Assembly (NCBI RefSeq): GCF_003651245.1
Contig: NZ_RAPE01000001.1
Coordinates: 868,001 to 932,000, forward strand
Direction: 5' to 3'
DNA: 64,000 nt
From: Roseovarius spongiae
GTDB taxonomy: Bacteria > Pseudomonadota > Alphaproteobacteria > Rhodobacterales > Rhodobacteraceae
In this document: positions 57,629 through 64,000 of the stretch, in pieces
Layout of the letters: the number at the start of each line of letters is the position of its first letter
Position numbering within the stretch: the first letter of the stretch is position 1
Notes under the pieces: generated by a model
What the model saw: only the letters and a program-made list of their open reading frames with translations
Databases searched by the model: none
What the model was told of the DNA's origin: nothing
Program-made: the position numbers and the translations under genes

Positions 57629-58234
57629 TCACTTTACCCCGGCGGGGTTCTCCACGTCGCGGCCCAACGCCTTGAGGTCGGAATACCGATCCCCGATACG
57701 GTGGTGCGGGCGCCCGCCGGTCGCGGCCCCGAGCGCGACGACCACCTCGTCATGCGCGGGCGCGTCGTAGATCGAGAACTGCACCGTCAGGTAATGCGAG
57801 CGCCGCCCGGTGTCGTGCTTGTCCATCAACGGGATCTGCACCTGCGTGTTCGCCGGGCCGCGGGTGTTGGTGAAGCCGAGATAGCTCTTGGCGCCGACCG
57901 CCTCGCGGTAGAAATTGCCGAATTGCAGCGTGTGGATGAGGGCCGAGGCGTGCTCGAGCTCGCAATCCGTGCCGGCGATGCAGGCCTTGCCGTAGGCCTC
58001 GATCGCGTCCCCCGAGCCTGCCAGCGCGATCAGCCGGTCGGTGAGCGCCTTGCCCAGCGGCGGGGCGAGGCGCTGGATCTCGGGCGCGAGATCCTCGACA
58101 TATCCCTGTCCACGCCACGGGTTGCGCAGCACGGCGGCGACGCCGATCATGCGCAGCACCGGATCGGCGGGTTTCTCGCCCTCGCGGTGGATGTCCTCGT
58201 CGAAGGTGACGATCTTTCTCAGTTCCGGGAACAT
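57629..58234 (-). CDS. AA_synth family protein (DUF1185)
   Basis: The 201-residue protein has the family opening LRKIVTFDEDIHREGEKPADPVLRMIGVAAVLRNPWRG, then AIEAYGKACIAGTDCELEHASALIH and VVVALGAATGGRPHHRIGD. The family is called amino acid synthesis from old annotation, but its activity is not established to my knowledge. It is the last gene of a minus-strand run with the CoA-transferase fusion and the alpha/beta hydrolase, 41 bases downstream of the fusion gene. I infer a role in the same catabolic route. Confidence 0.78.
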   Translation of the reverse strand: MFPELRKIVTFDEDIHREGEKPADPVLRMIGVAAVLRNPWRGQGYVEDLAPEIQRLAPPLGKALTDRLIALAGSGDAIEAYGKACIAGTDCELEHASALIHTLQFGNFYREAVGAKSYLGFTNTRGPANTQVQIPLMDKHDTGRRSHYLTVQFSIYDAPAHDEVVVALGAATGGRPHHRIGDRYSDLKALGRDVENPAGVK

Positions 58235-58275
58235 GTTCGGTCCTTTCTCATGTTTCGCTTGCGTCTGATCGGTGG

Positions 58276-60381
58276 TCAGGACCTGCCCGGCGCGGCGACG
58301 CGATGCACCGTGCCGGTGGTCTCATCCCCCTGGTAGATGCCGAAGGCGCCCAGGCGAAATTCCTCGCAATAGCGGCGCAGCATGCTGCGTTCGGCGGAGT
58401 CGGGCACATCGTCCAGGGGCATGTCGTCGATATCGAAGAACCTGTACCCGGCGGGCGCGTATCCCTCGGCGGTGCCGCGGTAATAAATGACATGCTTGTT
58501 GGTCTTGCTGTCCTGGTAGACCCCGTAGAGAAACCCGAGCCGCGCGTTGACGCTCAGTTTGGCGAGGTGGGTCTCGAGACCGGGCAGGCTGGGATGCGGG
58601 TGCGGGGCGAAGGGCACGCTGGCGGAGCCGTCCTCCCTGATGCGGAACAAAACCTGCCGCCCGCGGGCGAGCACGGCGCCGATCTCGATCCGGTTGAGTT
58701 CGGACATCGCCGACACGAGGTCATCCTCGGGCCGCGCGGACACATACGCGCCGCGGAAATAGCCCAGCGGCCTGCCTTCATAGGCGCTGAAATCGATGAC
58801 CTGGCCCAGCAGGATCACATGATCGCCCGCGTCGATCAGCCGCGCGCGTTCGCACACGATCTCGGCGAGCGCGCCCCTGATCAGCGGCATGTCCGCCGTC
58901 CCGCTTTGCCAGTCGCACCTGGCGAACTTGTCCGGGTCGCGCGAGGCGAAGAGGCCCGAGACCTGTTTCTGCTCTTCGCTCAGCACGTTTACGGCGAAAT
59001 GCGGCGCGGTCTTGAACACCTCGCAGCTATGGGCCGTCTTGCCGATGCAGACCAGCACCATCGGCGGGTCGAGCGACACGGAGGTGAAGGAATTGGCGGT
59101 GAACCCGCGCGGCGCGCCGTCGGCCTGACGGGTGGTGATCACGGTCACGCCCGTCGCGAAGGCGCCCAGCGTGTCGCGCAGCGCGCGCTTTTGCGGATCG
59201 CTCATGGGGACCTGGGGCATTTCCGACAGGTAGCGGTCGGTGTCCTGTCCCAGCGCCGGCGGGGTGCGCAGTTCGGGCGCCGGCGTGTGCGAGAACCGCA
59301 GCGGATTGGCGGCGACCGTCCAGCCGGGCCGCTCTGGGTCGGGATGGGGGATGTTGGCCAGCATGTCGCGGGCGGCGATATGCGGATCGGCCATGATGTC
59401 GGCAATGGAGTTGAGCGGACCGAAGGGCAGCTTGCCGCCCAGCAGTTCGGTCAGTTCGGCCTTGGTGAAGCCGCGCGACCAGTCGGCGACGATGCGGTTG
59501 ACCTCATCGCGGTGGGCGGCGCGCGCGGCGCGCGTGGCGAAGCGCGGATCGTCCGCCAGCCCGTCGTGCCCGATGATCTCCGCCAGCACGCGCCAGAACG
59601 CATCGTCCACGATCCCGAGCGCGATCGCGCCGTCGCTGGCGGGGAAGGTGCCGAAGGGCGCGAGGAAGGGATGCCCGTTGCCCTCGGGGCCGGGCGTGTT
59701 TCCGGTCATGTCGTGCAGGTAGATCGCGCGTTCGCACAGAGACACCATCGCGTCATACATGCCCAGGTCGATGAACTGCCCCTCGCCGGCGGCCTCGGCG
59801 TGGCGCAGCGCCGTGACGACGGCAAAGGCCATCATCATGCCGGCGAAGATATCGCCGATCCCCGGTCCGACCTTGGTGGGCGTGTCGGCATCCGGGCCGG
59901 TCAGCGACATGATCCCGCCCATCGCCTGCGCCACCACGTCGTAGGAGGGCCAGTCGGCATAGGGGCTGCGCCCGCTGCGCGGATCGCCGAACCCGCGGAT
60001 CGCGGCATAGACCAGCCGCGGGTTGAACGCGGCGAGTTCTTCGTAGCCAAGGCCCAGCCGCTCCATCACGCCGGGGCGGAAATTCTCGACCAGCACGTCG
60101 GCGGTGGCGACGAGCGCGCGCAGCGCCGCCTTGCCCTCGTCTGTCTTGAGGTCGAGCATGACGCTTTTCTTGCCGCGTTTGAGGCTGACGAAATAGCCCG
60201 CCCAGTCCCGGCCGGGGTCGTCGTCGCGCCAGGGGCCGTTGCCGCGGCTGGTGTCGCCGTTCGGCCCTTCGATCTTGATCACCTCGGCGCCGTGATCGGC
60301 CAGCATCATCGTGCAATACGGCCCCGACAGCATCCGCGTCAGGTCGAGCACGCGCACGCCTTGCAGAACGCCCCCGCTCAT
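58276..60381 (-). CDS. Fusion of family III CoA-transferase and flavin reductase, with extra C-terminal domain
   Basis: One 701-residue frame without interruption. Residues 1 to about 390 are a CaiB/BaiF CoA-transferase: GVRVLDLTRMLSGPYCTMMLADHGAEVIKIE and the catalytic Asp in QFIDLGMYDAMVSLC. From about 393 (MSDPQKRALRDTLGAFATGVTVITT) comes a flavin reductase-like FMN domain with GFTANSFTSVSLDPPMVLVC and HFAVNVLSEEQ. The last 140 residues (about 560-701) are a further domain with GFLYGVYQDSKTNKHVIYYRG, possibly Nudix-like. An internal start at 59205 has no good ribosome site, so the fusion seems real. ATG overlaps the hydrolase stop by 4 nt. Confidence 0.85.
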   Translation of the reverse strand: MSGGVLQGVRVLDLTRMLSGPYCTMMLADHGAEVIKIEGPNGDTSRGNGPWRDDDPGRDWAGYFVSLKRGKKSVMLDLKTDEGKAALRALVATADVLVENFRPGVMERLGLGYEELAAFNPRLVYAAIRGFGDPRSGRSPYADWPSYDVVAQAMGGIMSLTGPDADTPTKVGPGIGDIFAGMMMAFAVVTALRHAEAAGEGQFIDLGMYDAMVSLCERAIYLHDMTGNTPGPEGNGHPFLAPFGTFPASDGAIALGIVDDAFWRVLAEIIGHDGLADDPRFATRAARAAHRDEVNRIVADWSRGFTKAELTELLGGKLPFGPLNSIADIMADPHIAARDMLANIPHPDPERPGWTVAANPLRFSHTPAPELRTPPALGQDTDRYLSEMPQVPMSDPQKRALRDTLGAFATGVTVITTRQADGAPRGFTANSFTSVSLDPPMVLVCIGKTAHSCEVFKTAPHFAVNVLSEEQKQVSGLFASRDPDKFARCDWQSGTADMPLIRGALAEIVCERARLIDAGDHVILLGQVIDFSAYEGRPLGYFRGAYVSARPEDDLVSAMSELNRIEIGAVLARGRQVLFRIREDGSASVPFAPHPHPSLPGLETHLAKLSVNARLGFLYGVYQDSKTNKHVIYYRGTAEGYAPAGYRFFDIDDMPLDDVPDSAERSMLRRYCEEFRLGAFGIYQGDETTGTVHRVAAPGRS

Positions 60382-61187
60382 GCGGCGCCGCCTTTCAGGC
60401 AGCGGGAGAGGAAATCCGCCAGCGGCGCGTTGATCGCATCCGGATCCTCTGCCAGCGCCATGTGACGCAGCCCCCGGAGGATCAGCAGTTCGGCGCCCTC
60501 GATCTCGGCGGCGATGGCCTGCGACATTTCCGGGCCGTTGCCGTAATCCTCGTCGCCGGTGATGACCAGCGTGGGCGCGGCAATGGGGGGCGAGGGGGCC
60601 ACGATCTCGTCGATGCCGGTGGCGAGCACGCGGTAGAGCCGGGGATAGACGTCGCGGTCATTGGCCAGCACCCAGCCGCGCACCCGGTCCATCATCTCGG
60701 GGTTGGCGGCGCGAAAATCGTCGGTGAACCAGCGTTCGAGCGCGGCCTCGATCGTTGCGGCGGGGCCGTCGGTCGCAGCGGTCTCGACCCGCTCGACGAT
60801 CGCCTGCTGCGCGGCGGCGCTGCGCCGGTGCGGCGAGTGCAGGATCGCGAGCGCGGTCACGCGGTCGGGGTGGTCCTGCGCGAAGCACCGCGCGATCATC
60901 CCGCCCAGCGAGAAGCCGACGACCGCCGCGCGGTCGATCCCCCAATGATCCATCACGCCGCCAAGCTGCGCGGACAGGAGCGACAGGGACGGCTCCTCGG
61001 GCGGGGCGGCGCTGTCGCCATGCCCGAAGAGGTCGTAGGTGATCACGTCGAACCCGGCCTCCAGCGCGGGGCGCTGCCATTGCCACGCCGCCTGCTGCAT
61101 GCCGAGCCCATGAACGAGAACGACCGAAGGCGCACCGGGATCGCCGCTCCGCTCCGTGACCGTTCCGGATTCCGTCCGCTCCCGCAT
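60378..61187 (-). CDS. Alpha/beta hydrolase (3-oxoadipate enol-lactonase type)
   Basis: A 269-residue hydrolase. The oxyanion loop is VVLVHGLGMQQAAW near residue 23, the nucleophile Ser is in VVGFSLGGMIAR near 96, the acid Asp is likely in LVITGDEDYGNG near 220, and the His in LRGLRHMALAEDP near 246. It would cleave an ester, lactone or thioester in the route served by its partners. The ATG at 61187 starts a normal-length protein; the open frame far upstream to 62576 is antisense to the aldehyde dehydrogenase gene. It is the first gene of the minus-strand run. Confidence 0.85.
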   Translation of the reverse strand: MRERTESGTVTERSGDPGAPSVVLVHGLGMQQAAWQWQRPALEAGFDVITYDLFGHGDSAAPPEEPSLSLLSAQLGGVMDHWGIDRAAVVGFSLGGMIARCFAQDHPDRVTALAILHSPHRRSAAAQQAIVERVETAATDGPAATIEAALERWFTDDFRAANPEMMDRVRGWVLANDRDVYPRLYRVLATGIDEIVAPSPPIAAPTLVITGDEDYGNGPEMSQAIAAEIEGAELLILRGLRHMALAEDPDAINAPLADFLSRCLKGGAA

Positions 61188-61220
61188 TTCGACACCCCCG
61201 CCTTGTTTCCTGCAGGCACA

Positions 61221-61272
61221 TTGGCCGGGCCGGGCGCGCCGCACTTGGTAAATTTGGCCTGACATTGGCCAA
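61221..61272. promoter_or_regulatory. Three phased TTGGCC boxes in a divergent promoter region
   Basis: TTGGCC occurs at 61221, 61254 and 61265, the last being the palindrome TTGGCCAA. The spacings, 33 and 11 bases, are close to whole helical turns. They lie in the 156-base gap between the hydrolase and aldehyde dehydrogenase genes. A shared regulator is plausible; none is encoded next to the gap. Confidence 0.45.
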
Positions 61273-61343
61273 AAATCTAAATCCTGTCGGGCGAAATTGG
61301 AAAAAGTGGGACTCATCCAGCGCAAAGAGAGGAGTGCGGCCCC

Positions 61344-62825
61344 ATGTCCGACATACGCGACTACGAGATGCTGATCGACGGCGCATGGTGCGGCGCATCG
61401 GACGGCGGCACGTTCGACAGCGTGAACCCGGCCACCGGGGCGGTCTGGGCGCGCATCCCCGAGGCGACCGAGGCGGACGTCGATCGCGCCGTGCGCGCGG
61501 CGCATGACGCCTTCACCAAGGGCGACTGGGCGCGCATGACCCCGTCCGAGCGGGGCAAATGCCTGCGCCGGCTGGGCGATCTGCTGGCCGACAAGTCCGA
61601 GGAGCTGGGCCGCACCGAGACCATCGATTCGGGCAAGATGCTCAAGGAAACGCGCTGGCAGGCGAAATACATCGCCGAGTTCTTTCACTTCTACGCCGGC
61701 GCCGCCGACAAGATCAGCGGCGACACCCTGCCCATCGACAAGCCCGAAATGTTCGTGTTCACCAGGCGCGAACCGCTGGGCGTGGTCGCCGCCGTGGTGC
61801 CCTGGAACAGCCAGCTTTTCCTTGTCGCGGTCAAGATCGGCCCGGCGCTGGCGGCGGGCAATACCGTGGTGCTCAAGGCCAGCGAACACGCCAGCGCCGC
61901 GATGCTCGATTTCGGGCGGCTGATCGAGCAGGCGGGCTTTCCGCCCGGCGTCGTCAACATCGTCACCGGCCACGGCGAGCCCTGCGGCCGCGCGCTTACC
62001 GCGCACAAGCTGGTTTCGCGCGTGTCCTTCACCGGCGGGCCGGGCGCGGCACGGCATGTGCTGGAGAATTCCAAGAACAACTTTGCCGAGGTCAGCCTGG
62101 AACTGGGCGGCAAATCGCCCTTCATCGTCTTCGAGGACGCCAATATCGAAAGCGCGGTGAACGCCTCGATCGCTGGCATTTTTGGCGCGAGCGGGCAGAG
62201 CTGCGTCGCCGGCTCGCGGCTCTACCTGCACGAGGAGATCGCGGATGAATTTCTCGAGCGCATGATCGCGCAGGCCCGCGAGATCCGTATCGGCGACCCG
62301 CTGGCCGAGGAAACCCAGATGGGTCCGCTCTGCACCACCGGGCAGCGCGACACGATCGAGCGCGAGCTGAAGCACGCGGTCGGCGAAGGCGCCGAGATCC
62401 TGACCGGCGGGGAGCGCCCGGCGGGGATGGAGGGGCTCTATTTCGAACCCACCATCGTCGCCTGCCCGCGCCAGGACCTGCGCATCGTCGATACCGAGCT
62501 GTTTGGCCCGGTCCTCTGCGTGCAGCGCTTCAAGAGCGAGGCGGAAGTTATTGAACTTGCGAACGATACCGAACACGGGCTGGCCGCCGGGATTTTCACC
62601 CGCGACAGCGCGCGCTCCTTGCGCATGTCATCGGCGGTGCGCGCCGGGATCGTCTGGGTCAACACCTATCGCGCCGTGTCGCCCATCGCCGAGTTCGGCG
62701 GGATCAAGGGATCGGGCTATGGCCGCGAGAGCGGCTTTCAGGCGATGTACGACTACACCCGCCCCAAGACCGTCTGGATGAACACGTCGGATACGCCGGT
62801 CGGCAATCCGTTCGTCATGCGCTGA
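61344..62825 (+). CDS. Aldehyde dehydrogenase (NAD(P)-dependent)
   Basis: The 493-residue enzyme has all motifs of the ALDH superfamily: the NAD-binding VVPWNSQLFLVAVKIGPALAAGNTVVLKASE near residue 150, general base Glu in SLELGGKSPFIVFED near 256, and catalytic Cys in FGASGQSCVAGSRL near 290. The end NTYRAVSPIAEFGGIKGSGYGRESG is of the betaine-aldehyde/gamma-aminobutyraldehyde type. It oxidises an aldehyde to an acid; the substrate here is unknown. It begins a rightward run with the monooxygenase and crotonase genes. Confidence 0.9.
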   Translation: MSDIRDYEMLIDGAWCGASDGGTFDSVNPATGAVWARIPEATEADVDRAVRAAHDAFTKGDWARMTPSERGKCLRRLGDLLADKSEELGRTETIDSGKMLKETRWQAKYIAEFFHFYAGAADKISGDTLPIDKPEMFVFTRREPLGVVAAVVPWNSQLFLVAVKIGPALAAGNTVVLKASEHASAAMLDFGRLIEQAGFPPGVVNIVTGHGEPCGRALTAHKLVSRVSFTGGPGAARHVLENSKNNFAEVSLELGGKSPFIVFEDANIESAVNASIAGIFGASGQSCVAGSRLYLHEEIADEFLERMIAQAREIRIGDPLAEETQMGPLCTTGQRDTIERELKHAVGEGAEILTGGERPAGMEGLYFEPTIVACPRQDLRIVDTELFGPVLCVQRFKSEAEVIELANDTEHGLAAGIFTRDSARSLRMSSAVRAGIVWVNTYRAVSPIAEFGGIKGSGYGRESGFQAMYDYTRPKTVWMNTSDTPVGNPFVMR

Positions 62826-62851
62826 GCATTGAAACCCAAGGGAGCAAACCG

Positions 62852-63886
62852 ATGAAATTCCACATCGCCATCAATCTCGAGCGGATCGACGACAGCCGCG
62901 ACATGGCGGAGGTCGCGCGCCACACGCTCGAGATGGTGCAGATGGCCGAGGAGGGCGGGTTCGAGATCGCCTGGGCGGCCGAGCATCACGCGCTCGAGAT
63001 GACGATCGCGCCCAACCCGTTCCAGATCCTGACATGGTGGGGCGAGAACACCAGCCGAATCCGGCTTGGCACCGCGGTGGCGACGGCGGCATACTGGCAC
63101 CCGATCAACCTCGCGGGCGAGGCGGCGTTCCTTGACCTCATCAGCGGCGGGCGGCTGGAATTCGGCATCGGATCAGGCGCTTATCAGCGGGAGTTCGACC
63201 GCATGAAGCCGGGGCTGAAGCAGTCCGACGGCTGGCGCTACATGCAGGAGATGCTGCCCGTCGTGCGCACGCTCTGGCAGGGCGACTACGCGCATGATGG
63301 CGACTACTGGCAGTTCCCGACCGCCACGTCGGTCCCCAAGCCCGTGCAGCCGGAGGTGCCGGTCTGGGTCGCGGCGCGCTCGCCCATCACCTACGACTAC
63401 GCCATTCGTGAGAAATGCCACGTCAACTGCTGGCCGCTCACCCGGTCGTTCGAAGAGGCCGAACTTTACAAGCGGCACCTCGACGAGGCCATCGCCAAGG
63501 CCGATAACGGCTGGATTCCGCGTTTCGCGCTGATGCGTCACGCGGCGATCTACGACAACGAGGCCGACCGCGCCGCGGCGCTCGACGCGATCCGTACGGT
63601 GCTGAGCCAGTTCGAGAACCTGTTCCGCAACGCCGGCGACGTGGTCAACGGTTTCCCCAAGTCGATCCCGCTGGATGAGTTGAAGGGGCGCGAGCAATAC
63701 GACCCCGCCATGCTCGAGGAGAACCTGATGTTCGGCACGCCGGACCAGGCGGTGAAGAAGCTGCAACGTTACCGTGATCTCGGGGTGGACGAGTTCATCT
63801 ACTACGCCTCGATGGGGCTCGGCCTGGAAGAGCAGAAGCGGTCGCTGCGGCTTTTCTGTGACGAGGTCATACCGGAATTCAAGTGA
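62852..63886 (+). CDS. Luciferase-like (LLM class) flavin-dependent monooxygenase
   Basis: A 344-residue TIM-barrel protein of the bacterial luciferase family: FEIAWAAEHHALEMTIAPNPFQILTWW near residue 35, RIRLGTAVATAAYWHP near 70, and LISGGRLEFGIGSGAYQREFDRM near 95-118. It uses reduced flavin and oxygen, and the flavin reductase domain of the divergent fusion protein could supply the reduced flavin. Likely reactions are oxidation of an alkanesulfonate, amine or ketone. It starts 26 bases after the aldehyde dehydrogenase stop. Confidence 0.88.
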   Translation: MKFHIAINLERIDDSRDMAEVARHTLEMVQMAEEGGFEIAWAAEHHALEMTIAPNPFQILTWWGENTSRIRLGTAVATAAYWHPINLAGEAAFLDLISGGRLEFGIGSGAYQREFDRMKPGLKQSDGWRYMQEMLPVVRTLWQGDYAHDGDYWQFPTATSVPKPVQPEVPVWVAARSPITYDYAIREKCHVNCWPLTRSFEEAELYKRHLDEAIAKADNGWIPRFALMRHAAIYDNEADRAAALDAIRTVLSQFENLFRNAGDVVNGFPKSIPLDELKGREQYDPAMLEENLMFGTPDQAVKKLQRYRDLGVDEFIYYASMGLGLEEQKRSLRLFCDEVIPEFK

Positions 63887-63898
63887 AGGAACAATGTG

Positions 63899-64000
63899 AT
63901 GTCTGACGAAGTGAAGGTAGTGCGCGACGGTCATGTGCTGGAAATCACGCTCGACCGGCCGAAGGTGAACGCGATCGACGTGCCCACCTCTCGGGCGCTT
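63899..64000 (+). CDS. Enoyl-CoA hydratase/isomerase family protein, 3' partial
   Basis: Only the first 34 codons are inside the window. They read through HVLEITLDRPKVNAID, the conserved crotonase N-terminus; the form with NAID resembles carnitinyl-CoA dehydratase CaiD. An AAGGA ribosome site precedes the ATG by 6 bases. With the CoA-transferase of the CaiB family nearby, a CoA-thioester route with hydration or dehydration is likely. Confidence 0.75.
   Translation, partial: MSDEVKVVRDGHVLEITLDRPKVNAIDVPTSRAL

Noticed and set aside
58303..60465. A 720-codon plus-strand frame
   Set aside because: It is antisense to the CoA-transferase fusion, has no recognisable domain, and has the same shadow composition; the minus-strand protein has clear motifs.
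61188..62576. Upstream extension of the alpha/beta hydrolase frame
   Set aside because: The added 463 residues are antisense to the aldehyde dehydrogenase gene and include no family match; the ATG at 61187 gives a normal-length hydrolase.

Overview
The window reads as a GC-rich alphaproteobacterial chromosome segment, most likely from a marine Rhodobacteraceae/Roseobacter-type heterotroph. The pointers are the uniformly GC-rich coding sequence, a TRAP transporter, a form II aerobic CO-dehydrogenase-like cluster, dimethylglycine-dehydrogenase-like flavoproteins beside an MttB-family gene, a phnWAY/pbfA/tmpAB phosphonate locus and small CCTCCGGCGGG-type intergenic elements. This assignment is inference; no rRNA, tRNA, IS element or CRISPR array was seen. 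No stretch longer than 300 bases lacks a gene; the longest gap is about 236 bases (7754-7989) and is described.

Layout. (1) 1-2313: the end of a quinone-oxidoreductase-type gene, translationally coupled to a histidine ammonia-lyase-like gene. (2) 2321-7753, minus strand: a dctP-dctQ-dctM-pxpB-pxpC-pxpA operon, predicted to import a small organic acid (perhaps 5-oxoproline) and open 5-oxoproline to glutamate. (3) 7990-12454: a conserved unknown, a class I glutamine amidotransferase, an old-yellow-enzyme-type demethylase/reductase and an ornithine-cyclodeaminase-family reductase. (4) 12583-19021: a cox-type cluster (MoxR ATPase, VWA protein, CoxG, then the 2Fe-2S, molybdopterin and FAD subunits). 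Its large subunit has AYRGAGR, the form II signature, so CO need not be the substrate. (5) 19089-26711, minus strand: an MttB-family gene, two FAD/GcvT fusion oxidoreductases and a class III aminotransferase, all overlapping or nearly so, opposite a LysR gene with a perfect T-N11-A dyad between them.

(6) 27917-38039 is the least explained part. A PrtD-type ABC exporter and an HlyD-type adaptor are followed, after a candidate promoter, by a tight run of genes: a long coiled-coil protein with TelA-like architecture, a small two-helix membrane protein, an RHH/RelE-type toxin-antitoxin pair, a 372-residue unknown, a classical AAA ATPase, an AT-rich membrane-anchored gene and a 438-residue unknown. 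It is the best candidate here for an undescribed system.

(7) 38077-54253 is a phosphonate catabolic island: LysR, PhnW, PhnA, PhnY, PbfA-like lyase, EamA permease, Na/Pi cotransporter, a PhnS/PhnT/fused-permease ABC importer, a second LysR, and TmpA/TmpB. Together they would take up 2-aminoethylphosphonate and its hydroxy and trimethyl derivatives and release phosphate, acetate and glycine betaine. (8) 54279-57532: a BetI-like TetR regulator opposite a BesD/HalD-fold Fe/2-oxoglutarate enzyme and a Tat-exported family 5 binding protein. (9) 57629-64000: a catabolic cluster with an AA_synth protein, a CoA-transferase/flavin-reductase fusion, an alpha/beta hydrolase, an aldehyde dehydrogenase, a luciferase-like monooxygenase and the start of a crotonase; its substrate is unknown.
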